NCBI GenBank assembly: GCA_016201765.1
Contig: JACQCE010000117.1
Location: forward strand, 1 to 34,524
Direction of reading: 5' to 3'
Length of the DNA stretch: 34,524 nt
From: Nitrospirota bacterium
Lineage (GTDB): Bacteria > Nitrospirota > Nitrospiria > JACQCE01
The notes under the pieces are model-generated. The model was not told the DNA's origin, did no database searches, and was given only the letters and a program-made list of their open reading frames with translations. Of the stretch, positions 14,490-23,956 are shown piece by piece (the stretch's first letter is position 1; each line of letters starts with the position of its first letter). Both the position numbers and the translations under genes were made by a program.

Positions 14490-16772
14490 GTGGCCCAATA
14501 TGAGCTGAATCTTCGAGACTACTGGCACGTTGTCAGAAAACAACGGCGGACGGTCCTCTTGATGGTCTTTCTGGTTGCGCTCTCTTCGCTGGCGCTCTCG
14601 GAACTGCTCAGGCCCACGCCGATGTACGAGGCCACGGCCAGCGTGAAATACGACCGTTCCAGCACGCTGGCCGGCTTCTTTGTCGAGACGATGTCCTATT
14701 CCTATACGGATGACGTGGCCAGTCAGACGGAGGTGGTGCGGAGTTACCCCGTGATCGAGGCGGCCGCGAAGGCGGCAGGGTTGATTCCCGCCACCGTCAG
14801 CAGCGATGCGATTCGGAATAATCCCAACCTGCTCAAGATCGTGCTGGACCTGCAGCGACGGGTCAAGGCGGAGCGGGAGGGGAATACCAATATCATCCGG
14901 ATTCGGGTGACCGCGGCCGAGTCCCGGCAAGCCGAGCAACTGGCCAACGGCGTCATGGAAGCCTACCGTGAGGAAAACACCAGGAACCGCAACCGGCAGG
15001 TGGAGGAAGGGAAGGCATTTATCGAAGCCCAGTTGACGGTTGTCAAAGCCCGGCTCGACCAAGCGGAGCAGGGGCTGGAACAGTTCAAAAAGACCGAAGG
15101 GGTGGTGGAAATCAGCGATGAAGCCAAGGCGGCGCTGACCGAACTGACCCGGGCGGAAGCGGAGCTCGAGAAAGTCAGGCGCACGCTCGAGGAGATCGAC
15201 GAACAAGCCGGCCAACTGCAGCGGGGCGACAACCTCGGACACGCGACCGGCTCATCCCGTATTTTCACCGAAGAGGCGGCCGCCCAGGTCTTCATGTTGA
15301 ACACGAAGCTGATGGACCTGCAGCAGGAACGCGACACGCTTCTGATCAGTTATCTGCCCGAACACCCGGCCGTGATCGAACTGAACAATAAGATCCAGGT
15401 GGTTCGGGGCGAAATGATTCGTGAACTGCAGTCCAAGCGGGAGACGTATCAGATCAGGAATGAGCAACTGGCCGCGCGGTTCGCGGAATTGAAGCGGCAA
15501 TATTACAGCGTGCCGGAGAAGGCGCTGCGGTTGGCCCGGCTGGAGCGTGAAGTCAAGGTGAACTCCGACATTTACGCGTTGTTGGAGACCAAACACCAGG
15601 AGGCATTGATCCGCGGGGCCGAAAAAATCGTCGAAGTCACGCAACTTCAACCGGCGTTTGCCAGCCCCCTCCCCGTGAATGTCCCCAACACGCTGCTGAA
15701 CATGTTCATTGGCGCCATTATTGGATGTCTGCTGGGATTGATGATCGGATTTGTTCAGGAATCATTTGACACCTCGCTGGGCACGATCGAGGACGTGGAA
15801 TCGTTTTTGGGGCTGCCGGTCCTGGGGGTCCTGCCGCACGCGGGCGACGATGTCACCAGCCATGCGTCGCAAATGGGCGCCACCGGCTCGACGAAATCCT
15901 CCGTCAGACCATGGTTTGCCGGATGGTTCGGCAGGGGCCGCCAATCGAAATTTGCCGAACGGGCGGGCCGCGGCCGCTCGGCGGCCGATTTGTCGCTGCT
16001 CTATGCGCCGAAATCGGCGCTGGCTGAAAGTTATCGCTCGCTCCGCACCAATGTCCTCTTTACCTCACTGGGCAAACCCCTTCAGGTGGTGCAGCTCACC
16101 AGCGTGGCCATCGGCGAAGGCAAAACGAGCGTGATCGTCAACCTCGCGGTGAGCATGGCCCAGGCCGGCAAGCGGGTGCTGGTGATCGATGCCGATTTGA
16201 GGCGACCGGCGATTCATCAGGTCTTCGGGATCGACAAATCACCCGGTCTGACGGAACTGCTGCTCGGCACCAAGACCGCTCAACAGGTGTGTCGAAGCCT
16301 CCCTGATCTGTTGATGGGCCGCTTCAAGGTGGAAGAGATCATGGCGTTTCCCGGCATCGACAAGCTGAACATCGTGACCAGCGGCTTTCTCCCGCCCAAT
16401 CCCTCCGAATGTTTGAACTCCGCCCGGCTGGATGATCTGATGCGGGAGTTCCGACAGCAATATGACCTGATTTTGATCGACACGCCGCCCATCCTTCCCG
16501 TGGCGGACTCGATCATCCTCGGCCGCAAGGCGGACGGCACGCTGCTGGTCTATGAGGTCGGGGACATTCCGCGCGTCGCGCTGCGTCGCGCCAAACTGGT
16601 GCTGGAGCAGGCGCAGGTGAAGGTGCTGGGCATCGTGCTGAACAACATGCGGGCCGAGATCGCCATGGACCAATATCATTTCGATTATCACTATCCCTAC
16701 TTTGCCGCCGGCACTGCCGCGGAGCCGGTTCACCAGCCTGCACAGGTCAACGGCAGCCCGGCCAGGAAGTAG
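14490..16772 (+). CDS. Wzc-type chain-length determinant/BY-kinase
   Basis: GTG start with GAGGGGA upstream, 760 residues. An N-terminal Wzz domain (YELNLRDYWHVVRKQRRT) with TM1 at about 21-38 is followed by long periplasmic coiled coil (about 150-380, Glu/Arg/Gln heptads) and TM2 at about 401-421. A cytosolic kinase has Walker A SVAIGEGKTS (538-547), Walker A' VLVIDADLRRP (563-573) and Walker B LILIDTPP (660-667). A C-terminal Tyr cluster Y729, Y733, Y735, Y737 is the likely autophosphorylation site. It controls EPS polymer length and couples polymerisation to export through the Wza-like channel. A Gly/Ser/Arg-rich linker of about 50 residues (450-498) separates the Wzz and kinase parts. In many exosortase loci these two parts are separate proteins; here they are fused. 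Confidence 0.95.
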   Translation: MAQYELNLRDYWHVVRKQRRTVLLMVFLVALSSLALSELLRPTPMYEATASVKYDRSSTLAGFFVETMSYSYTDDVASQTEVVRSYPVIEAAAKAAGLIPATVSSDAIRNNPNLLKIVLDLQRRVKAEREGNTNIIRIRVTAAESRQAEQLANGVMEAYREENTRNRNRQVEEGKAFIEAQLTVVKARLDQAEQGLEQFKKTEGVVEISDEAKAALTELTRAEAELEKVRRTLEEIDEQAGQLQRGDNLGHATGSSRIFTEEAAAQVFMLNTKLMDLQQERDTLLISYLPEHPAVIELNNKIQVVRGEMIRELQSKRETYQIRNEQLAARFAELKRQYYSVPEKALRLARLEREVKVNSDIYALLETKHQEALIRGAEKIVEVTQLQPAFASPLPVNVPNTLLNMFIGAIIGCLLGLMIGFVQESFDTSLGTIEDVESFLGLPVLGVLPHAGDDVTSHASQMGATGSTKSSVRPWFAGWFGRGRQSKFAERAGRGRSAADLSLLYAPKSALAESYRSLRTNVLFTSLGKPLQVVQLTSVAIGEGKTSVIVNLAVSMAQAGKRVLVIDADLRRPAIHQVFGIDKSPGLTELLLGTKTAQQVCRSLPDLLMGRFKVEEIMAFPGIDKLNIVTSGFLPPNPSECLNSARLDDLMREFRQQYDLILIDTPPILPVADSIILGRKADGTLLVYEVGDIPRVALRRAKLVLEQAQVKVLGIVLNNMRAEIAMDQYHFDYHYPYFAAGTAAEPVHQPAQVNGSPARK

Positions 16773-16823
16773 CCGGAGGCGATCGACTCCGGCCCCGAAC
16801 CTCATGACACGGAGCGGACGGGC

Positions 16824-18209
16824 ATGCGCACGATAGAGCGGGTCGAACCGCATCACCTCCCGTTTCTCCTGCTCTCCGCGATGGCGCTGGCCGTCGCGTT
16901 TGCCATTGTCCAGATGACCCCGGCCCACGCGGCCATGGCCTTTACACTGGCCGGACTGTGCATCGCGGCGTTACTCTCCACCCCCTTTGCGCTCTATCTG
17001 TTGATCTTTTCCATGCTGCTCTCGCCCGAGCTGGTGATCGGTCAAATGGCCGGGAAAAGCATGATTGATCGCGGGATGACCCTCAGGCTTGACGACATGC
17101 TCCTGCTGGTGATCGGGCTGAGCTGGCTCGTGAAAATGGCCGTGTACAAGGAGCTGGGCGTCGTCTTCAAGACCCCGCTCAATCGTCCGATTCTGTTGTA
17201 TCTTGCGGCCTGCATCGTCTCGACGCTGGTCGGCATCCTCTTCGGACGGGTCAGGCCGGTGACCGGATTGCTCTATACGATGAAATATTTCGAATATTTC
17301 TTCATCTATTTCATGGTGGTCAATCATCTCCAGACGCGCAACGAGGCAAAACGGTACCTGATTGCGGCCCTGATCACCTGTTGCATTGTCAGCCTCTACG
17401 CCATTGCGCAGATTCCGTCTGGCGTGCGGGCCAGCGCGCCGTTCGAAGGGGAAGTCGGCGAGCCCAACACGCTCGGGGGCTATCTGGTGTTGATGTTTTC
17501 GCTGACGGCGGGTCTGTGGTTGTTCGTGAAGGAAACCCGGATCAAATTTATGCTGGGCGTGCTGGGCGTCCTCATGCTGGTGGCGCTGTCGGCGACCCTG
17601 TCGCGCAGCTCCTATCTGGCGCTGGGTGCGACGATGGCGGCGCTCATGATCTTCAGCCGCAGGCGGGCGGTGCTGGTCTTGGGGGTGGCACTCCTCATTT
17701 CATTGAGCCCCTTTATCGTGCCGGAGCGCGTCAAACATCGGGTGGGGGAAACATTCGCCCGGCAGCCGGGGGAGGAACAGGGGCAGGTGCAGATGGGGAG
17801 GGTGATGCTGGACACCTCGACATCGGCGCGGTTGATCAGCTGGAAGACGTCCACACAGGACTGGCTGCGTCACCCCCTGTTCGGGTACGGCGTGACGGGC
17901 TACGGCTTTATCGATGCGCAATACTTCAAGGTGCTGGTGGACACCGGCGCGGTTGGCATGATGGCGTTTGTCTATCTCCTCTATTCCCTTTGGTCAAAGG
18001 TCATGGCGGCCTACCGCACATTGACGGCCTCATGGACCCAGGGGCTGGCGCTCGGGTTTCTGGCCGGCTATATCGGCCTGCTGGTCCATGCCATCGGCGC
18101 CAATACGTTTATCATCGTCCGCATCATGGAACCCTTCTGGTTGATCGTCGGATTGATCGTGGTCATTGTGTCCCACCCCGGGTCCGAAGAGAGAGCGGCG
18201 CCCGCCTGA
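16824..18209 (+). CDS. O-antigen ligase/Wzy-type polymerase membrane protein
   Basis: 461 residues with roughly ten to twelve hydrophobic segments. The Wzy_C/O-antigen-ligase block is seen near the C-terminus: RLISWKTS, WLRHPLFGYGVTGYG, VLVDTGAVGMMAF, then a final pair of membrane helices. The large loop before it (PERVKHRVGETFARQPGEEQGQ) is polar. Members polymerise lipid-linked repeat units or ligate glycans on the periplasmic face of the inner membrane. Between a Wzc-type kinase and a flippase in a Wzx/Wzy-style operon, polymerase is the likelier job. Ligase cannot be excluded, since the two families share the fold. A 6-bp hairpin (CCGGAG/CTCCGG, 16773-16792) lies in the short gap before it, without a T tract. 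Confidence 0.87.
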   Translation: MRTIERVEPHHLPFLLLSAMALAVAFAIVQMTPAHAAMAFTLAGLCIAALLSTPFALYLLIFSMLLSPELVIGQMAGKSMIDRGMTLRLDDMLLLVIGLSWLVKMAVYKELGVVFKTPLNRPILLYLAACIVSTLVGILFGRVRPVTGLLYTMKYFEYFFIYFMVVNHLQTRNEAKRYLIAALITCCIVSLYAIAQIPSGVRASAPFEGEVGEPNTLGGYLVLMFSLTAGLWLFVKETRIKFMLGVLGVLMLVALSATLSRSSYLALGATMAALMIFSRRRAVLVLGVALLISLSPFIVPERVKHRVGETFARQPGEEQGQVQMGRVMLDTSTSARLISWKTSTQDWLRHPLFGYGVTGYGFIDAQYFKVLVDTGAVGMMAFVYLLYSLWSKVMAAYRTLTASWTQGLALGFLAGYIGLLVHAIGANTFIIVRIMEPFWLIVGLIVVIVSHPGSEERAAPA

Positions 18210-18224
18210 GTTCCCGGGGCTGAC

Positions 18225-19754
18225 ATGTCCAACCTCGGCCGCATACTGATTCACAACACGCTCTCCGGGGCCGCGGCTTATCTGGTCGATCTGGTCGTGG
18301 GTCTGCTGCTGGCGCCCTATCTGCTCGCCACGCTGGGCCCCGAACTGTTCGGAGTCTGGATTGTTCTGGTGGTGACGACCAGCTATTTCAGCCTCTTTGA
18401 CCTGGGAGTCAGTCTGGGATTTATCAAGCATCTCGCCGAGGCCGAGACGCTCCGACGAATCACGCGCCGGAATGAAATCGTGGCTACCGGGTGGGTGTTC
18501 TATGCGGGGTTCAGTCTGTTGGTGATCGGCGCCGGGACGGCACTGGGGGGGTGGGTGCTGCAGTTTTTGAAGGTTGATCCGGCGTTTGCGCCGGTCTACT
18601 GGGGAATCCTGTCCGTCTTCGGCATCCGAAACAGTTGCGTGGTGTACCGATCGGTGCTCTTTGCGCGGCAACGGCTTGATGTGCTCAACGCCATCGCCAT
18701 CGCGGCCGCATTGCTCAACGCCGCTGCCACGGTGGCGGTGCTGGCCCTGGGGTATGGGTTGTCCGGGCTGGTGGTGGTCAGCATCGGGGTGGCGCTGTTC
18801 CATGTGGCGTCGGAAATCGTCATGGCCTATCGCTGTTGCGACAGACTGCAGCTCCGACCGTTCAACGCGTCCCTGTCGACGTTCCGGACCCTGTATCACT
18901 ACGGGATCAGGGTGCAGGCCAGCCGGCTCGCCGATCTGGTCTATCTGCACGTCGACAAGCTGCTCCTCAGCCATTTTGTCGGATTCGGATCGGTGACCTT
19001 TTACGAGCTGGGAGCAAAAGTCGCCGGCGTGACGCGCACGTTTCCCGCCGTGTTGCTGCAGGGCTTGCTGCCCGCGGCGGCGGAGCTGGAAGCGCAGCGC
19101 AATCGGGAACGCCTGCTGCGCCTCTACCTGAAAAGCTCCCGGTATCTGGCGGCGCTGGCTTTTCCCGTGGCGGCCTTTTCGATCGTGGAAGCCGATGACG
19201 TGATGCGCCTCTGGCTGGGGGCGGGGGAGCATGCCGGAGCCGCGCTGGCGCTGCGGGCGCTCACCGTGGCCTATCTGTTTCATTTGCTGATGGAGGCGGC
19301 CATGGCGGTCGCCCGCGGGATCGGCGTGGTGCAGTATGAAATGCGGGCGTTGCTGACGGCCGCGACGCTCAATCTCGTCTTGAGCGCCCTGCTCATCATC
19401 CGGTACGGTTTGACGGGGGTGTTGATCGGCACCGCCGTCTCGATGGCGGTCGGCTACGGGTTGTTCATGTGGTCGTTCCATCGGTACGTGGCGTTGCCGT
19501 TTGTCAGACTGATCAAGGAGGTCTATCTGGTCCCCCTGGCCGGCGTGGCCGTCGCATCGGCCGTCATTGCCGCGGCCGGTTTGTTCGAAGTGGTCGGGAT
19601 GTCATCCGCGGCCTCGCGGATGAACGTGTTGATGGTTCTTGGATTTCACGGAATGTTGTTTGTCCTGATCTATGGTGCGATGGTCTGGAAGGGGGGATAT
19701 ATCGCCATGAGCGATGTCCATCTGCTGCGTCGAACGGTGTTGTCGTCTTCATGA
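18225..19754 (+). CDS. Wzx-type oligosaccharide flippase
   Basis: 509 residues with about 12 to 14 hydrophobic helices spread over the whole length. It opens with GRILIHNTLSGAAAYLVDLVVGLLLAPYLLATLGPELFG and LFDLGVSLGFIKHLAE. That is the usual N-terminal pair of the MOP/polysaccharide_synt flippase family, including the conserved Asp-Leu-Gly segment. ADLVYLHVDKLLLSHFVGF and VTFYELGAKVAG follow around the middle, another family hallmark. It would move undecaprenyl-linked repeat units across the inner membrane for the polymerase encoded just upstream. The ATG lies 15 nt after the polymerase stop. No unusual composition or interruption is seen. Confidence 0.92.
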   Translation: MSNLGRILIHNTLSGAAAYLVDLVVGLLLAPYLLATLGPELFGVWIVLVVTTSYFSLFDLGVSLGFIKHLAEAETLRRITRRNEIVATGWVFYAGFSLLVIGAGTALGGWVLQFLKVDPAFAPVYWGILSVFGIRNSCVVYRSVLFARQRLDVLNAIAIAAALLNAAATVAVLALGYGLSGLVVVSIGVALFHVASEIVMAYRCCDRLQLRPFNASLSTFRTLYHYGIRVQASRLADLVYLHVDKLLLSHFVGFGSVTFYELGAKVAGVTRTFPAVLLQGLLPAAAELEAQRNRERLLRLYLKSSRYLAALAFPVAAFSIVEADDVMRLWLGAGEHAGAALALRALTVAYLFHLLMEAAMAVARGIGVVQYEMRALLTAATLNLVLSALLIIRYGLTGVLIGTAVSMAVGYGLFMWSFHRYVALPFVRLIKEVYLVPLAGVAVASAVIAAAGLFEVVGMSSAASRMNVLMVLGFHGMLFVLIYGAMVWKGGYIAMSDVHLLRRTVLSSS

Positions 19755-19782
19755 GCGGGTGCAGAGCACCGACGGAGCAACC

Positions 19783-20805
19783 ATGAGGATGCTGCTCAGC
19801 GGGTATCACAATCCTCATTTTGAAACGCTGACGGAATATACGGAGGCGGCCATCACGGAACTGGGCGTGCATCTGACCGTGTTTGATGACCGGGATTTTC
19901 TGTTGCCGGGGACGGTCAGAACACTGTGTGGACCGCTTCAACGGTGGGATGCGGCGCGCCTCAATCGCCGGTTGGTAGCGCTGGCCTCCGCGCACCGGCC
20001 CGACGTCTGTCTGGTTCAGGGAGGACATCGCATCAGTGCGGTGAGTGTCGAGGCGATGAAACGCATGGGAATCGTGACGGTCCTGTGGACCATTGACGCC
20101 CCCGGCTCGTCCGGTCTGCCGTTCGATACGGCCCGGCTCTATGACGTCGTCTGCTGCGGCGGGACCGAAGCCGTCGAATTGTTTGCGGCGGCGGGGATGC
20201 CCCACGCGCAATGGCTGCCGTTTGCCTGCGCCCCCGGACGGCACGCGACCACGGTGTTGAACGACGACGAGAAGCACACGTATGCCAGCGACGTCTGTTT
20301 CGTCGGCTCCTATTATCCCAATCGCGCCCGCTGGCTCGAACCGCTGGCGGACATGAATCTCGTGATTCGAGGCCCGGGATGGGGACAGCTGGACGGCCGG
20401 TCAGCATTGAAAGGGGTGGCGCGCGATGAGCAGGTCGTCCCGTCCGAGTGGCTGAAGCTCTACGCCGCAGCGAAGATTATTCTGGCCATTCACTATCAGG
20501 ACGGGGTGTCGCCGTGCCACCAGGCCAGCCCGAAGGTCTTCGAGGCGATGGCCTGCGGGGGATTCCTGCTCAGCGATGACCAGCGCGACGTGACCACGCT
20601 GTTCAAGGAGGGAGAACATCTGGCCGTGTTTCGTAACGCGCACGATCTGCGCGGCAAGATCGCGTATTATCTGTCCCGTTCCGATGAACGGGCGCGGATC
20701 GCCGGACAGGGCCATCGCGAGGCCATCACCAACCATACCTATGTGCGCCGGATGGAACGGCTGCTCTCCATGGTTCGCACGGTTCAGACGAGGGGACGGG
20801 GATGA
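19783..20805 (+). CDS. CgeB-like glycosyltransferase
   Basis: 340 residues from the ATG at 19783, chosen for the GGAG 6 nt upstream; the open frame reaches back to 19714 inside the flippase gene. It begins MRMLLSGYHNPHFETLTEY, then VLWTIDAPGSS and VCCGGTEAVELFAAAGM. SDVCFVGSYYPNR and SPKVFEAMACGGFLLSDDQRDVTTLFKEGEHLAVF follow. The last block is typical of the Glyco_trans_1_2 (CgeB) GT-B family, with the Glu of the nucleotide-sugar site in KVFEAMACGG. It probably transfers a sugar in the cytosol onto the growing lipid-linked EPS unit. Its stop overlaps the next gene in an ATGA arrangement. Donor and acceptor cannot be told from sequence. Confidence 0.88.
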   Translation: MRMLLSGYHNPHFETLTEYTEAAITELGVHLTVFDDRDFLLPGTVRTLCGPLQRWDAARLNRRLVALASAHRPDVCLVQGGHRISAVSVEAMKRMGIVTVLWTIDAPGSSGLPFDTARLYDVVCCGGTEAVELFAAAGMPHAQWLPFACAPGRHATTVLNDDEKHTYASDVCFVGSYYPNRARWLEPLADMNLVIRGPGWGQLDGRSALKGVARDEQVVPSEWLKLYAAAKIILAIHYQDGVSPCHQASPKVFEAMACGGFLLSDDQRDVTTLFKEGEHLAVFRNAHDLRGKIAYYLSRSDERARIAGQGHREAITNHTYVRRMERLLSMVRTVQTRGRG

Positions 20806-23090
20806 AGACGGGCGCTCCACAGCCCATCCGTGTGGTGCATCTGATCGATCGCCTGGAGATCGGAGGCATGGAGCGCGTGCTGGCCACGATCGTCTCCGGC
20901 CTGGATCGCTCCCGGTACCGGGCCCGGGTCCTCTGTCTGTCGGGGCGGGGTCCGATCGCCGATGAATTGAAGCGGGCCGGCATCACGGTCGACTGCTTCG
21001 AATGGAACGCGCGGCGGCGTTTCAAGGAATTGCTCCGCCTGGCCCGATGGCTTCGGGAACATGAGATCGTCATCCTGCACACGCACGGCTATTCGGCCGG
21101 CGTCCTCGGACGCGTGGCCGGGGTGCTGGCGCGCACGCCGGTGCGCATCGCCCATCTGCATACGACCGACTGGGGATTCGCCGTGAGGCAACGGTGGATC
21201 GAATGGGGACTCTCCTGGATCACCGACCGGGTGATCTGCTGTTCGCACAGCGTCGGCGCATTCGCCACCGCGCGATTGGGGCTGTCACCGGGCGTGGTGT
21301 CGGTAATCCGCAACGGCGTGCCGCTCCGGCGGGAATCCGAGAGCGCCGCGAAGGAAGAGACCGCCGTACGACGGCTGTACGGGCTGTCGGCCCGCGCGCC
21401 GGTGATCGGCATCATCGGCTCGCTCACTCCCAACAAGGGGCACGCGGTCGCCCTGCGCGCGTTCGCCCGTTTGCGGCGCGATCTGCCAGATGCCAGAATG
21501 CTGATCGTCGGCGACGGCCCGGAACGGGCCCGGCTGCACGACTCGGCGGAGAAGCTTGGATTGCTGCCGGCGGTGGTGTTCACCGGCCGCCAGGCGTCCG
21601 TGACGCCGCTGATGGCCGCCTGTGACGTGGTCTGTTTGCCATCGGTGCAGCGGGAGGGGCTCGGGCTGGCGGTGCTGGAGGCCATGACCGTCGGCAAGGC
21701 CGTCGTGGGGTCGGATCTGGACGGGATTCGTGAGGCGGTGGCCCCGTCGGAGACCGGCGCGCTGGTGCCGCCGAACAATGCCGATCAATTGGCCGAGACC
21801 CTGGCATCGGTGCTGACCGACCCAGACCACCGCCGCGCCATGGGCGCCAACGGCCTGCGCCGGGTCGAGCAGCTCTTTTCCGAGAGTCTGATGCTGCGTC
21901 GGATCACCGAGCTGTATGACGAGTTGTGCGCCCGCCTCACGCGGGCGACACATCGTCCCGTACCGATCCTCTATGTCACCTGCCGCGGGACCTTGGAACG
22001 CGGCGGGCAACACAGCCTGCTTCAGTTGCTCTCTCACCTGGATCGTCGTCAGTTCCGCCCCGTGCTGCTCTGTCCCGAGCGGGGCGACCTGAGCGACCGG
22101 GTGGAAGCCCTGGGAATCGAGGCAATGATCTGGCCGCTGCCGCAGGTGACCGTGCGGGCGGCCTGGACGATCGTCCGGACAATGGGACGGCTGGCCTCGA
22201 TGCTCCGTCGACGGCGGATCCCGCTGGTTCATACCGATGCCCCGCGGGAAACGTTCTATGCCGGGATTGCGGCAGCGTTCGGCCGCGCGGCCGTGTTGTG
22301 GCACATCCGGGCCAGCACCGGCGACTGGTCCGACCGGTGGCTGGCAACGTTCTCCGACCGGCTGGTCCTGGTCGCGGAAGCGCTCCGCCCCAGGTTCCGG
22401 TTCAATGTGTCGGGAGAGGATCAGCAGAAACTGACGGTCATCCACAACGGGGTTGAATTGGCGGCGCCGGCCTCAATCGAGTCTCAACGGTCGGCCATCC
22501 GCAAGCGGGTCGGCGCCGGGCCCGGCACAGTCGTCGTGATCTCGGTCGGACGAGTGGAGCCGCTCAAGGGCGCCGACGTGCTGCTGGACGCGTTGGGGCA
22601 ATTGCCCCGCGCCTGCCGTGATTACCGGCTCCTGCTGATCGGACAGGTCGATCCGGTCTATCGGACCAAACTGGAGGCCCAGGCCAAGCGGCTTCAGGTG
22701 GCGGATCGTGTGGAATTTGCAGGGTATCAACAACCCGTTCAGCCATGGATTGCAGCGGCAGATCTACTTGTTCATCCTTCTCTTTATGAGGCATTTCCTC
22801 GAGCAATTCTTGAAGCCATGGCGTTGGCGAAACCCGTCATCGCCTCCAGGGTCGGCGGGGTCGCCGAAGCGGTGCTGGACGGCGAAACAGGCCTGCTCGT
22901 GCCGGCGGAACAGCCCGACGCGTTGGCGGCGGCGCTGGAACGCTGTCTCTTGGACGGCGCGTTGCGGGAACGGATGGGTAAAGCCGGCCGGCAGCGGGTG
23001 GAACAACAGTTTGGCGCCGAGCGCCATGCGCGCCAGATCGAGGCGGAGTATCATCGGTTGTTGGCGGGGTTGCTGGGGGGGCGGACATGA
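20802..23090 (+). CDS. Tandem-fused double GT4 glycosyltransferase
   Basis: 762 residues, about twice a normal GT4. The first half (1 to about 380) starts IRVVHLIDRLEIGGMERVL and has IIGSLTPNKGHAVAL and the EGLGLAVLE nucleotide-sugar motif. The second half (about 385-762) starts ILYVTCRGTLERGGQHSLL and has VISVGRVEPLKGADVLL and EAFPRAILEAMALAKPVIAS. Both carry the E-x7-E type motif, so both may be active, perhaps adding two successive sugars. There is no stop or frameshift between them. An AT-richer patch (22711-22830, 58 of 120 G+C by hand count) sits in the second active-site region. It overlaps its neighbours by 4 nt on each side, so translation is coupled. Confidence 0.9.
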   Translation: MKTGAPQPIRVVHLIDRLEIGGMERVLATIVSGLDRSRYRARVLCLSGRGPIADELKRAGITVDCFEWNARRRFKELLRLARWLREHEIVILHTHGYSAGVLGRVAGVLARTPVRIAHLHTTDWGFAVRQRWIEWGLSWITDRVICCSHSVGAFATARLGLSPGVVSVIRNGVPLRRESESAAKEETAVRRLYGLSARAPVIGIIGSLTPNKGHAVALRAFARLRRDLPDARMLIVGDGPERARLHDSAEKLGLLPAVVFTGRQASVTPLMAACDVVCLPSVQREGLGLAVLEAMTVGKAVVGSDLDGIREAVAPSETGALVPPNNADQLAETLASVLTDPDHRRAMGANGLRRVEQLFSESLMLRRITELYDELCARLTRATHRPVPILYVTCRGTLERGGQHSLLQLLSHLDRRQFRPVLLCPERGDLSDRVEALGIEAMIWPLPQVTVRAAWTIVRTMGRLASMLRRRRIPLVHTDAPRETFYAGIAAAFGRAAVLWHIRASTGDWSDRWLATFSDRLVLVAEALRPRFRFNVSGEDQQKLTVIHNGVELAAPASIESQRSAIRKRVGAGPGTVVVISVGRVEPLKGADVLLDALGQLPRACRDYRLLLIGQVDPVYRTKLEAQAKRLQVADRVEFAGYQQPVQPWIAAADLLVHPSLYEAFPRAILEAMALAKPVIASRVGGVAEAVLDGETGLLVPAEQPDALAAALERCLLDGALRERMGKAGRQRVEQQFGAERHARQIEAEYHRLLAGLLGGRT

Positions 23091-23956
23091 CCGTGCGACA
23101 CGCGGGGACCGGCTCGACGGTCGGGGTCGCCGAATCCACCGGCCGCTGCCCGTTGTGCGGCGGACGATCGGCCAGCGTCATCGAGCGATGCGGCGAGGTG
23201 CTGACGGCCTTGTGCGCCGGATGCGATGTCGCCTATCTCACGCCGGTGCCGTCCTTGACGGAATTGAGCGATCATTATGACGAAGGGTATTACGCCGACT
23301 GGATCACGTCGCAGCAGCGGGCTCGGCGGCGGTTGTGGAGGCAGCGATTGGCACTGGTGCGCGAACGGCGGCAGGCCGGCGATCTGCTGGATATCGGCTG
23401 CGGCGACGGCAGTTTTGTCGAGACGGCGCAGGCGTCCGGATTCCTGTGCGCGGGGACCGAATTGTCCGAGTATGCCGCCGAGCGGGTCCGGCGGCGGCTG
23501 TCCATCCCCGTCATGACCGGACCGGTCCGGGCGATCGAATGGCCCGCCGCGTCGTTTGATGTGGTGACCATGTGGCACGTCCTGGAACATCTGACCGATC
23601 CCCGGGGCGATCTGGCCATTGTGCAGCGACTGCTGAGGCCCGGAGGATTGCTGTTTGTTGCCGTGCCGAACCGGCTGAGCACGGTCTTCAACACCGTCTA
23701 TCGGATGATCAAGGGCGCGCCGCCGTCGTTCTACACGCCGGATGAGCGGGAACTGCACCTCTTCCATTTCACGCCGGCGAGTCTCCGCCGGCTGCTGGAG
23801 GAGCGCGGGTTCCGGGTGTTGTCCCTCGGGATGGATGTCGAGGATGCCGACTGGCGCAAACGATGGCTGGACCGGGCCGCCCGGTGGTGGTGCCAGATGA
23901 CGGGGATCAATCGATCGCTGACCATCCTGGCCGTTGCGGAGAAGCCGCATGACTAG
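23087..23956 (+). CDS. Zinc-ribbon class I SAM-dependent methyltransferase
   Basis: 289 residues. The N-terminal zinc-binding knuckles CPLCG and CAGCD (about residues 22-48) are followed by the YDEGYYADW block. The SAM site is LLDIGCGDGSFVE (motif I), with MWHVLEHLTDP (motif IV region) and LLRPGGLLFVAVPN. It belongs to the Methyltransf_23-type group often found in glycan loci, where members methylate sugars or related small substrates in the cytosol. HLFHFTPASLRRLLEERGF near the end is also typical. It overlaps the double glycosyltransferase gene by 4 nt and the GT9 gene by 8 nt. Methylation of an EPS sugar is the natural inference; the substrate is not visible in the sequence. Confidence 0.9.
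   Translation: MTVRHAGTGSTVGVAESTGRCPLCGGRSASVIERCGEVLTALCAGCDVAYLTPVPSLTELSDHYDEGYYADWITSQQRARRRLWRQRLALVRERRQAGDLLDIGCGDGSFVETAQASGFLCAGTELSEYAAERVRRRLSIPVMTGPVRAIEWPAASFDVVTMWHVLEHLTDPRGDLAIVQRLLRPGGLLFVAVPNRLSTVFNTVYRMIKGAPPSFYTPDERELHLFHFTPASLRRLLEERGFRVLSLGMDVEDADWRKRWLDRAARWWCQMTGINRSLTILAVAEKPHD

Noticed and set aside
13680-15242. 520-residue open frame on the minus strand
   Set aside because: His/Arg/Gln-rich translation without domain character, fully antisense to the Wza-like and Wzc-type genes. A GC-rich shadow frame.
16773-16792. CCGGAG/CTCCGG hairpin as a terminator inside the EPS operon
   Set aside because: Only 6 bp of stem, an 8-nt loop and no T tract; the downstream genes clearly continue the operon.
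18030-19481. 483-residue open frame on the minus strand
   Set aside because: Gln/His/Arg-rich composition and antisense to the flippase gene. No motif seen.
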